A stretch of DNA of 64,000 nucleotides from CAYZJD01 sp964483455 (lineage in GTDB: Bacteria > Acidobacteriota > Terriglobia > Bryobacterales > Bryobacteraceae), in contig CAZACK010000018.1 in NCBI GenBank assembly GCA_964483455.1, positions 1-64,000 on the forward strand, given 5' to 3'. The translations under genes were made by a program, and so were the position numbers. Shown piece after piece: positions 42,573 through 50,446 of this stretch. Numbering within the stretch: the first letter of the stretch is position 1; every line of letters begins with the position of its first letter. The notes below the pieces were generated by a model. That model had not been told where the DNA came from. It worked only from the letters and a program-made list of their open reading frames with translations, and ran no database searches.

Positions 42573-42647
42573 GTGACCAACCCGCGTCCTGACATCTGGG
42601 CCCAAATCAGCACATGCGGAATTCTAGGCTGCACCGGTTCGCGGTAG
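42573..42647 (+). CDS. Possible leaderless leader peptide before ctaA
   Basis: A 24-codon frame (GTG start, contents TNPRPDIWAQISTCGILGC and so on, two Cys) whose stop lies 34 nt inside ctaA in another frame. Its spacing from the -10 equals that of the leaderless genes. It may couple or control ctaA translation, or be chance. Confidence 0.25.
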   Translation: MTNPRPDIWAQISTCGILGCTGSR

Positions 42648-43513
42648 TGCTCGCCGCCTGCACGCTTTTTCTCGTCGTGGCCGGCGCGCTCGTCACCAGC
42701 AACGAGGCCGGTCTTTCGGTACCGGACTGGCCGCTTTCCTATGGCCGCGTCATGCCGGAAATGAAAGGCGGGGTGTTCTATGAACACAGCCACCGCATGA
42801 TCGCGACTACCGTCGGCTTCCTCACCATCATCGTCGCCGTCTGGCTCTGGAGGGCGGAGGAGCGCCGCTGGCTGCGCCGCCTCGGCCTGGCGGCCCTGGC
42901 GGCGGTCATCGCGCAGGGCGTTCTCGGCGGGCTGACGGTCATCTATTTGTTGCCGCCGGCGATCAGCGTCGCCCACGCGTGCCTGGCGCAGGTATTCTTC
43001 TCGACCACGGTGGCCATCGCGCTGTTCACCTCGGATGCGTGGCGGCACGGCGCGGCGGTCGTTCGCGACGCGAGCCGGCCGTCAATGCGAACGCTCTCGC
43101 TCGCCTGCCCGGTCGCGATTCTCGGCCAGCTTGCTCTCGGCGCGGCCTACCGGCACCAGGCGCTGGGCATCATCCCGCACATCGCCGGGGCGATGCTTGT
43201 CGCCGGGCTCGTGCTTTTCACTGGAAGCTTTGCGCTGCTCTCATTCGGGTCTCATCGCGCGCTCCGGCGATCGGCCATCACGCTGATGGCGATCACCTTC
43301 TTTCAGGTGTTTCTCGGGATCGCCGCTTACATGAGCCGCCTGGCGGCAGCGGAGGCCATCGAGCCGATGCCCGTCATGGTCGTCTTGACAGCCGCCCACG
43401 TTGCCGTTGGAGCCCTCACTATGGCCGCGGCCGTTGTGCTCGCCATTCAGTCGTTCCGCAACTTGAGCCCTGTTGTCCAAATGGCTCCCGGCGGCGTCGC
43501 CGTGACTCCATGA
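42614..43513 (+). CDS. ctaA: Heme A synthase
   Basis: A 299-residue integral membrane protein of about eight helices that oxidises the C8 methyl of heme O to give heme A for cytochrome oxidase. Conserved motifs are TSNEAGLSVPDWPLS and EHSHRMIA (heme-ligand His), with further His in HIAGAM and TAAHVAVG. It is the first gene of a six-gene assembly operon; its stop overlaps ctaB by 4 nt. Confidence 0.93.
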   Translation: MRNSRLHRFAVVLAACTLFLVVAGALVTSNEAGLSVPDWPLSYGRVMPEMKGGVFYEHSHRMIATTVGFLTIIVAVWLWRAEERRWLRRLGLAALAAVIAQGVLGGLTVIYLLPPAISVAHACLAQVFFSTTVAIALFTSDAWRHGAAVVRDASRPSMRTLSLACPVAILGQLALGAAYRHQALGIIPHIAGAMLVAGLVLFTGSFALLSFGSHRALRRSAITLMAITFFQVFLGIAAYMSRLAAAEAIEPMPVMVVLTAAHVAVGALTMAAAVVLAIQSFRNLSPVVQMAPGGVAVTP

Positions 43514-44361
43514 AAGATTACCTCGCGCTGACCAAACCCCGGATCACCTGGCTGATCCTCATGAGCACCGCCGTCGGCTGGTTCTTCGGCCTGCGCGGGG
43601 AGTGGAGCTTCCTCCTGCTGCTGCACACGCTGCTGGGAACTGGGCTGCTGGCATCGGGCACGGCGGCGCTCAACCAGTGGTACGAGCGCGCCGAAGATGC
43701 TCGCATGCGTCGTACGCAGAACCGGCCGATCCCGGCCGGGCGTATTTCGCCGAACCGCGCCCTGTGGTTCGGGCTTGCCCTCTCTGCCGCGGGGTTTGCC
43801 GAGCTCTGGGTGGGCGCCAATCGATTGGCGGTCGTGCTCGGGTTTCTCACTCTGGCTTCCTACCTTCTGCTGTACACGCCGCTGAAAAAACATTCGCCGG
43901 TATCAACCACTGTGGGAGCGTTTCCCGGCGCGATGCCGCCGCTGATCGGCTACGCCGCCTCGAACGGCGCCCTTACCGCCGAGGCGTGGGTGCTGGCCGG
44001 CATCCTGTTTCTCTGGCAGTTCCCGCACTTCCTGTCGATCGCCTGGATGTATCGCGCCGACTACGAGCGCGCCGGCATCCGCATGCTGCCCGTGGTCGAA
44101 CCTGACTGCCGGTCCACCTCGCGCCGGATTCTCCTGTACTCGCTGGTTCTCATCCCGGTCAGCCTGGCGCCGGCTTTTCTATCCATGACGGGCCGGCTTT
44201 ACTTCATCGGCGCTCTGGTTCTCGGCCTTTTCTACCTGTACTCCGGTGTCCGGGTCACGCTCGACCGGACTGTTCTGCGCGCGCGACAGGTTCTCCTCGC
44301 CTCCGTCGTCTACCTGCCCCTGCTCTACGGCTTGATGCTGCTCGACCGGCCCGGCCTGTGA
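43510..44361 (+). CDS. ctaB: Heme O synthase (protoheme IX farnesyltransferase)
   Basis: A 283-residue UbiA-superfamily prenyltransferase with LTKPRIT, NQWYERAEDARMRRT (first Asp-rich site) and FLWQFPHFLSIAW. It makes heme O from protoheme and farnesyl diphosphate, supplying CtaA. ATGA overlap with ctaA; GTGA overlap with the ABC ATPase gene. Confidence 0.94.
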   Translation: MKDYLALTKPRITWLILMSTAVGWFFGLRGEWSFLLLLHTLLGTGLLASGTAALNQWYERAEDARMRRTQNRPIPAGRISPNRALWFGLALSAAGFAELWVGANRLAVVLGFLTLASYLLLYTPLKKHSPVSTTVGAFPGAMPPLIGYAASNGALTAEAWVLAGILFLWQFPHFLSIAWMYRADYERAGIRMLPVVEPDCRSTSRRILLYSLVLIPVSLAPAFLSMTGRLYFIGALVLGLFYLYSGVRVTLDRTVLRARQVLLASVVYLPLLYGLMLLDRPGL

Positions 44362-45269
44362 TTGTCACGGTTGAAAACCTCGTCCATTCCTACGGGACTC
44401 GGGCCGCGCTCGCCGGCGTCAGCTTCACCGTCGGGGAAAGCGAGGTCTTCGGCTTGCTGGGACCGAACGGCAGCGGCAAGTCCACGCTTTTCCGCATCCT
44501 TTCGACGATGATGGCGCCCTCCTCGGGCCGGGCCGCGATCGCCGGTTTCGATGTTGCCCTGCAATCCTCCCAGGTGCGGCGACACATCGGCGTCGTCTTC
44601 CAATCGCAGAGCCTCGACAAGAAGCTCACCGTCGAGGAGAACCTCTTCAGCCAGGGCCACTTGTACGGCCTTTCCGGCGCTGTGCTGCGCGAGCGCGGCG
44701 AGGATGTCATGGGGCGCCTCGGCCTCGTGGATCGCCGCCGGGATCTTGTCGAAACGCTCTCCGGCGGCCTGCGACGGCGCGTGGAAATCGCCAAGGCCCT
44801 CCTGCACAAACCGGAGGTGCTGGTGATGGACGAGCCTTCCACGGGCCTCGATCCCGGCGCCCTGCGCGAGCTCTGGCAGTACATCGAGACTCTGCGCGCC
44901 GAGCGGCGCATCACGGTGCTGCTCACCACCCACATCCTCGACGAGGCCGACCGCTGCGACCGCCTGTTGCTGCTGCATGAAGGGCGCGCCGTCGCCGAAG
45001 GCACGCCGGCGGAGCTGAAGGCGCGCATCGGAGGCGATGTCGTGGTTCTCGAAGTCGCCGATCTCGAGGGCATGCGCGTGCAGCTCGCCGCCCGGTTTGC
45101 AGCCGAGCCGCGCATCGTGGACGGGGCTCTCCGCGTCGAGATCGCCAACGGGCACCGCTTCATTACCGAAGCCGTCGAAGCCTTCCCCGGCGCCATTCGT
45201 TCCGTGGCGCTGCACAAGCCAACGCTCGAGGATGTGTTCCTCGACGAAACCGGAGCCCACATCGGCTGA
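44358..45269 (+). CDS. ABC transporter ATPase (DrrA/CcmA-like) in oxidase operon
   Basis: 303 residues: Walker A GPNGSGKST, signature LSGGLRRR, Walker B VLVMDEPSTGLD, then a C-terminal extension typical of ABC-2 exporter ATPases. GTG start overlapping the ctaB stop. It pairs with the next gene. Its position between heme A synthesis and SCO1 suggests a role in oxidase assembly, perhaps like NosFY, but the cargo is unknown. Confidence 0.9.
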   Translation: MIVTVENLVHSYGTRAALAGVSFTVGESEVFGLLGPNGSGKSTLFRILSTMMAPSSGRAAIAGFDVALQSSQVRRHIGVVFQSQSLDKKLTVEENLFSQGHLYGLSGAVLRERGEDVMGRLGLVDRRRDLVETLSGGLRRRVEIAKALLHKPEVLVMDEPSTGLDPGALRELWQYIETLRAERRITVLLTTHILDEADRCDRLLLLHEGRAVAEGTPAELKARIGGDVVVLEVADLEGMRVQLAARFAAEPRIVDGALRVEIANGHRFITEAVEAFPGAIRSVALHKPTLEDVFLDETGAHIG

Positions 45270-45273
45270 GCAC

Positions 45274-46026
45274 ATGGCCACCGCACGCTCCCTTCTGCCG
45301 GTATTCACTCTCTGGCGCCGCGAGCTCATCCGCTTCTGGCGCGAGAAGACGCGCGTGCTCGGCGTCGTCGGCTCGCCGCTGATTTTCTGGGTCGTCATCG
45401 GCTCCGGTTTCGGGAACCTCGGCTTCTTCTTCCCCGGCGCGCTGACGCTGACGGTGATGTTCTCGGCCGTCTTCTCGACGATGTCGCTGATCGAGGACCG
45501 CCGTGAGGGTTTCCTTCTGTCGATGCTGGTCTCGCCCGCGCCTCGCAATGCGCTGGTCCTCGGCAAGACGCTCGGCTCGGGCACGCTCGCCTGGATTCAG
45601 GGGCTGATCTTTCTGGCGTTCGCGCCGCTGGCCGGCGTCCGGCTGAGCGCTCTCGGCGTCGTGGAAGTGGCAGCCGTCTTGTTCCTGGTCGCAATGATGT
45701 TCACGCTGCTGGGCTTCGCGATCGCCTGGCGGGTGGACTCCAGCCAGGGCTTCCATGCGATCATGAACCTGGTCCTGGTGCCGCTATGGATGGTTTCCGG
45801 CTCGCTGTTCGCGGCGGGCAGCGCGCACGGCTGGATCCAGTGGGTGATGCGGGCCAATCCCCTGACTTACTCGCTGGCGGCCCTGCGGCGGCTGATGGCG
45901 CCGTCGGTCCCGCCCGGAACGCCAGCCCTTTCTACAAGCCTCGCGGTGACAGCCACCTGCGCCCTGGTGTTTCTGTTGTTGTCCGCCTCCGCCGCGTCGC
46001 AGAAATCCGCGAGAAACGCCACATGA
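45274..46026 (+). CDS. ABC-2 type permease in oxidase operon
   Basis: 250 residues, six transmembrane helices, with the ABC-2 motifs SMSLIEDRREGFLLSMLVSP and ANPLTYSLAALRRL. ATG 45274 lies 4 nt after the ATPase stop. An upstream in-frame start inside the ATPase gene is rejected. It forms one transporter with the preceding ATPase. Confidence 0.9.
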   Translation: MATARSLLPVFTLWRRELIRFWREKTRVLGVVGSPLIFWVVIGSGFGNLGFFFPGALTLTVMFSAVFSTMSLIEDRREGFLLSMLVSPAPRNALVLGKTLGSGTLAWIQGLIFLAFAPLAGVRLSALGVVEVAAVLFLVAMMFTLLGFAIAWRVDSSQGFHAIMNLVLVPLWMVSGSLFAAGSAHGWIQWVMRANPLTYSLAALRRLMAPSVPPGTPALSTSLAVTATCALVFLLLSASAASQKSARNAT

Positions 46027-46577
46027 ACCGCACCATTGTTGCCTTTTGCCTTTGTCTTCTCCTCTCCTGCCGCCCCGCCCCTCTGCCCGTTCTCGGCGAG
46101 ATTCCGGACTTCGAGCTCACCGCGCAGACCGGCGAGCCGTACACCCGCCGTGACCTCGACGGCAAGGTCTGGATTGCCGACTTCATCTTCACCAACTGCA
46201 CCGGGCCGTGCCCGCGCATGAGCGGGCTCATGCGGAAGGTGCAGAACTCGCTTGCCGACCGGCCCGACGTGCGCCTCGTCTCCTTCACCGTGGATCCCGA
46301 GCGCGACACGCCGGAGGTCTTTTCCGCCTACGCCCGGCGCTACCAGGCGCGGGAAGGCGTCTGGTATTTTCTCACCGGTCCCGAGCAGACGCTGAACATG
46401 CTGAGCTTCGAAGCGTTCAAGGTCGGGCGCGTCGGAGGAGGGAATCTCGACCACGGCACTTACTTTGTCCTGGTCGACCAGCGCGGCCGAATTCGCGGCT
46501 ATTACGGCACTTCCGAGCCGAACAACATCGACCAGTTGCTGACGGACGTCCGGCGGCTCTGCGAGGAATCCTCGTGA
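46023..46577 (+). CDS. SCO1/SenC copper chaperone for oxidase CuA
   Basis: 184 residues. The start gives a short lipoprotein-like signal (LLLSC, C16). Copper ligands are C59 and C63 (TNCTGPCPRM) and H144 (NLDHGTYF). Family members deliver copper to the CuA site of cytochrome oxidase. ATGA overlap with the permease, GTGA overlap with the next gene. Confidence 0.92.
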   Translation: MNRTIVAFCLCLLLSCRPAPLPVLGEIPDFELTAQTGEPYTRRDLDGKVWIADFIFTNCTGPCPRMSGLMRKVQNSLADRPDVRLVSFTVDPERDTPEVFSAYARRYQAREGVWYFLTGPEQTLNMLSFEAFKVGRVGGGNLDHGTYFVLVDQRGRIRGYYGTSEPNNIDQLLTDVRRLCEESS

Positions 46578-46990
46578 TCGGCGCGCGCGACCTGCCGGCG
46601 GTGAACGCCGTACTCAACGCTACCGCGGCCGTGCTGCTGGTGTGGGGGTACACACTGATCCGCCGGCGCCGCATCCAGGCCCACAAGCGCGTGATGATCG
46701 CCGCGTTTACGGTCTCGGTGCTGTTTCTCATCAGTTACCTTGTGTACCACTCGCAGGTCGGCTCGGTGCGGTTTCAGCGAACCGGCGCTATTCGCACGGT
46801 GTACCTTTCGATCCTGCTGACTCACACGGTGCTCGCCGCCGCGGTGCCGGTCCTGGCGATCGTGACCCTGCGCCGCGCCCTCCAGGAGCGTTTCGACCGT
46901 CACCGCCGCCTCGCTCGCCGGACGCTGCCCATCTGGCTGTACGTCAGTGTCACGGGAGTCATCATCTACTGGATGCTCTACCGGCTGTAG
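46574..46990 (+). CDS. DUF420 membrane protein (CtaM-like)
   Basis: 138 residues with four transmembrane helices and conserved histidines (QAHKRVM, YHSQVG, LTHTVLA, RHRRLARRTLPIWLYVSVTG in part). DUF420 proteins include CtaM, which is needed for aa3-type oxidase maturation in Firmicutes. GTG start overlapping the SCO1 stop. It is the last gene of the operon; the oxidase subunits themselves are elsewhere. Confidence 0.85.
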   Translation: MIGARDLPAVNAVLNATAAVLLVWGYTLIRRRRIQAHKRVMIAAFTVSVLFLISYLVYHSQVGSVRFQRTGAIRTVYLSILLTHTVLAAAVPVLAIVTLRRALQERFDRHRRLARRTLPIWLYVSVTGVIIYWMLYRL

Positions 46991-46997
46991 CGCCCGC

Positions 46998-47038
46998 CGG
47001 TTGGTCGGTTATTTGGTTGGTTGATTGGTTGTTCGGTT
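46998..47038. repeat. CGGTTGTTCGGTTGG-family repeat between convergent genes
   Basis: Units GGTTGGTC, GGTTATTT, GGTTGGTT, GATTGGTT, GTTCGGTT fill the whole gap between the DUF420 and addA stops. Confidence 0.8.
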
Positions 47039-47041
47039 TCG

Positions 47042-50000
47042 TCAGACGCTGAGCAGTACGGCTTGCACCGGCATGCCGGTTAACCTTGCCATCGCCAGCG
47101 TGTACCACTGTAACTGCCGTTCGTAGCGGGCGCGGTGGGCGGGGAGGTCGGCGTCGGTCTTGAAATCGACGACGGTCCACGTGCCGTTTTCCAGGAACAC
47201 TAGGTCGATCACGCCTTCCAGAATCTTCCCGTCGGGCAGCTTCCACATCACCGGATACTCGCGATGGAGCTGGGATGCCCGCCGCGCCCGCTCCAGCAGG
47301 GGATGCGCCGACGCCGCCCGGACGGCTTCGGCGGCGGCCGCTGTCTCGTCCTCGCTCGCGCCCAATGTCCGGCCGAGGCGCCTGGCCGCCAGGCCGATGT
47401 CACCTGCCTCGCGCAGCAGCGCGTGCACCAGCGTCCCGAACCGCGGACCCGCCGGACGGCCCGGTTGCTTGGCGACGGTTTCCAGCCGCACCTCGCAGGA
47501 GAAATCCGCCGGGGCCTCGGCGGCCTCGCTGGCAGCAAACGGTGTGAAGGTCGGCTTGCAGCCGGCTTCCAGCACGGACTGGCGGCGCGCCTTCCACCGC
47601 TGGTACCGCTCGAGGCTCGCGCCGCCGCCTTCCTGGAGCACGTCCTGCTGCCGCAACCCGAAGTTGCCGTCAACACCCAGGCGCAGCGCGGCGGGATCCC
47701 ACCAGACCACGCTGTGAAGCCCGCGCCGCGGCCGGTGCAGCCCCGGTTTCACCGAGATCTCCGGCCCGGAGATCGGACGCTCCAGCACGGAGGCTTCGCC
47801 GAACGGCGGACACCCCGGCGCAGGCTCCGGCCTCCGGCGCCTGTCTTTGGCGGGGTAGAGCGCTTTGTTCAGAGGACTTACCCAGGTGTCGGGGACTTCC
47901 TCGTCGCCGACCACGGGAACCACCAGCAGATCCCGCGCCCGCGTCGCCGCGACGTAAGCCACCCGCATGCCCTCGGCGATCTCCCGAGCCTTCTCCCGCG
48001 CCTCCTGCTCCAGCAATTCCTTGGGCGCACAGTGCAACAGGCGGGTGGCGCACAGACGCCTGTCCGCGTCCACGTAGCGGTCCGGCGCCCGCTGAGCGAT
48101 GTTCGCCGTCATGTCGGCCAGGATCACCACCGGAAACTCCAGCCCCTTTGCCGAATGCACCGTCATCAGCCGCACGCCTTCGGCGCCCTCCTCGAGCACC
48201 GGCGCCTCCGGAGCCTCCTCCTTCTCGGCCTGCGCCTCCAGTTCCTCGACGAAACCCCGGAACGAAATCCCGCCGGTCGCCTCACTGCTCCGCGCAAGGT
48301 CCACCAGGCGATTCACGTTTGCCACCACCTGGTGCCCCGCCGGCCTCATGGCGAAGCCGGCGTGCGCCCGCGTCGCCTCGAGCAGCAGGTTCACCGTCTC
48401 CGCCACCGGCCGCCGGTTCCGCCCGCGATGCAACCCCGCCAGCAGCCCGAGCGCCTCCGCCACCGGACGAAACTCCTCCGCCAGATCCTCGGGCAGCGGC
48501 CGGAACGGGTGCAGTTTCCCGATCTCATGCCGGAACCGCAGCAGCGTGCGGTCCGGAATCGCGAACAGCGAGCCCTTGAGCGTCGCGAAGACCGACAGCT
48601 CGTCGCCGGGCCACTCGACCGCCGCCAGCGCCGCGCGCAGCGTCTCCACCTCTTCGCGCTTGTGGTACGACTTGCCGCCGACCAGCAGATGCGGGATCCC
48701 CCGCGCCTCCAGGCTCCGGGCGTAGTCCCGCGTCAGGTCGACTCCCGCGTTCGTGAAGCGCCGGAACAGGATCGCCACGTGCCGGCTCTCGATCTTGACG
48801 AGGCGCTCGCCGTCTCCTGCTTCGCGCACCTTCCAGCCGCTCTCATTCAGCAACCACTCGACGAAGGCCACGATCGTCTCCGGCAAACACCGGTCGATCG
48901 CCCACTTCACGACTCGGCGATCCGAGTACGGCCGCGGGGCCGGGAGCGCGATCACGCACGGCTGCCCGTCGATCGGGCCCGCGTGCTCTTCGAGCGGCAC
49001 GTAGCCCGCCTGTCCGCTGTCGGCGTCGCCCGTCATCTCCGGCTCGAAAGCCGCGTTTACACACTCCTGCAACGGCCGCACCGCACGGAAACTCTTCGTG
49101 AGGTGCGCGACCCCGACGCCGCGGGCCGCCAGCGCGTCCCGCACCGCCTGGTACAGCACCACGTCCGCCCGCCGGAACTTGTAGATCGACTGCTTGGGAT
49201 CTCCGACCGCGAACAGCTTGCCCGGCAACGGCGTCGCCTTCCTCCAGTCCGATTCGCCGGGATCGTCCGCCGCCAGCAACAACAGGATTTCCACCTGCAC
49301 CGGGTCCGTGTCCTGGAACTCGTCCACGAAGATGTGCGTGAACCGCTTCTGGAAATACCGCCGCACCTCGGCGTTGCCGCGGATCAGTTCGCGGGCTTCG
49401 AGCAGCAGGTCTACAAAATCCAGTTTTCCCGACCGCGCTTTCATCTCGGCGTAGATCTCCAAAAGATCCTGCATCTCCTGGCGGAGCGCCGCCGCCAGGT
49501 CCGCGTCCGAGCGCTTCTTGAATTCTTCGAGCGCCGCCAGGAGCTTCTCCCGCAGATCAAGAACCCTTTCCCGCGGAACGCCCTCGGCGAAGAAGCCCGT
49601 GCCTTTCCTCTTGTCCTTGTTGAGATCCCGGTACAGCTTCACCAGCAGGCCTTCGAGCGTGTCGTAGTCCCGCTCTCGCTCGACCTCGGCCCGCGACACC
49701 GCTTCGCAGAACGCGCGCGCCGGTGTAAGAGCTTTCACCAGGTTGTCCCACTGTTTTTTGCACTTTGCGGCTATTTCCGCCAGTCCGCGCGCGGCGTCCA
49801 CCAGCAGATCGATGTCCTTGTCGCGATGGAAAGGATCCCTGCGCCACGGGGCGGGGAAGTCGCGCCACTCAACCAGCTTCCGGCCGGCCTCCTGTAATCG
49901 CTCCACGGGCGGGCCGGTATCCCACGCGTCCCGCCAGGCCAGCCGGATCAACGCCCGCCGCAGCCCGGGCGCGCCTTCGCCCAGCTTCCGCTCGAGCCAC

Positions 50001-50446
50001 CTCCGGAACGCGCGTTCGTAGATACGGGCCGCCTCCTGCTCGGAGAGTTCCTCGAACGCCGGATCGACGCGCGCCTCGACCGGACGCTGCCGCAGGATCT
50101 GCGCGCAGAAGGAGTGAATCGTGCCGATCGAGGCTTCCTCCAAATGTTCGAGCGCGTGCTCCAGGTTGGCGATTGCGGCGTCGTCGCCGGCGCCCGCCCG
50201 CGCCCGGTCGAGTTCCTGCCGCAGGCGCAGCTTCATCTCCCCCGCCGCCTTGTGGGTGAACGTCACCGCGACCACCTTGTCGATTCCGGCGCGTCCCGTC
50301 TCGAGCACCCGCACGATCCGCCGCACAAGCTCGGAGGTCTTCCCCGTGCCCGCCGCGGCCTCGACGACCAGGCTCTCGTCGAGCGAGTTGCGGATCCGTT
50401 CCCGCGCCGCCGCGTCGTCGAACCGCGCGCCCGCCGCTGGAATCAT
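47042..50446 (-). CDS. addA: AddA-type helicase-nuclease
   Basis: A 1134-residue UvrD-family helicase with a C-terminal RecB-like nuclease, as in AddA. Walker A is AAAGTGKTSELV, motif II is FVDEFQDTDPVQ, and VHSAKGLEFPVV is a late helicase motif. The nuclease site is GVIDLVF, then VVDFKTD, then QLQWYT near the C terminus. It processes double-strand breaks with AddB for RecA. The start ATG 50446 overlaps the addB stop; the longer frame into addB is a shadow. Confidence 0.93.
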   Translation of the reverse strand: MIPAAGARFDDAAARERIRNSLDESLVVEAAAGTGKTSELVRRIVRVLETGRAGIDKVVAVTFTHKAAGEMKLRLRQELDRARAGAGDDAAIANLEHALEHLEEASIGTIHSFCAQILRQRPVEARVDPAFEELSEQEAARIYERAFRRWLERKLGEGAPGLRRALIRLAWRDAWDTGPPVERLQEAGRKLVEWRDFPAPWRRDPFHRDKDIDLLVDAARGLAEIAAKCKKQWDNLVKALTPARAFCEAVSRAEVERERDYDTLEGLLVKLYRDLNKDKRKGTGFFAEGVPRERVLDLREKLLAALEEFKKRSDADLAAALRQEMQDLLEIYAEMKARSGKLDFVDLLLEARELIRGNAEVRRYFQKRFTHIFVDEFQDTDPVQVEILLLLAADDPGESDWRKATPLPGKLFAVGDPKQSIYKFRRADVVLYQAVRDALAARGVGVAHLTKSFRAVRPLQECVNAAFEPEMTGDADSGQAGYVPLEEHAGPIDGQPCVIALPAPRPYSDRRVVKWAIDRCLPETIVAFVEWLLNESGWKVREAGDGERLVKIESRHVAILFRRFTNAGVDLTRDYARSLEARGIPHLLVGGKSYHKREEVETLRAALAAVEWPGDELSVFATLKGSLFAIPDRTLLRFRHEIGKLHPFRPLPEDLAEEFRPVAEALGLLAGLHRGRNRRPVAETVNLLLEATRAHAGFAMRPAGHQVVANVNRLVDLARSSEATGGISFRGFVEELEAQAEKEEAPEAPVLEEGAEGVRLMTVHSAKGLEFPVVILADMTANIAQRAPDRYVDADRRLCATRLLHCAPKELLEQEAREKAREIAEGMRVAYVAATRARDLLVVPVVGDEEVPDTWVSPLNKALYPAKDRRRRPEPAPGCPPFGEASVLERPISGPEISVKPGLHRPRRGLHSVVWWDPAALRLGVDGNFGLRQQDVLQEGGGASLERYQRWKARRQSVLEAGCKPTFTPFAASEAAEAPADFSCEVRLETVAKQPGRPAGPRFGTLVHALLREAGDIGLAARRLGRTLGASEDETAAAAEAVRAASAHPLLERARRASQLHREYPVMWKLPDGKILEGVIDLVFLENGTWTVVDFKTDADLPAHRARYERQLQWYTLAMARLTGMPVQAVLLSV

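Noticed and set aside
47264..49897. 877-codon open frame antisense to addA
   Set aside because: Same reason: low-complexity Arg/Pro/His translation with no family features, opposite a clearly coding gene.
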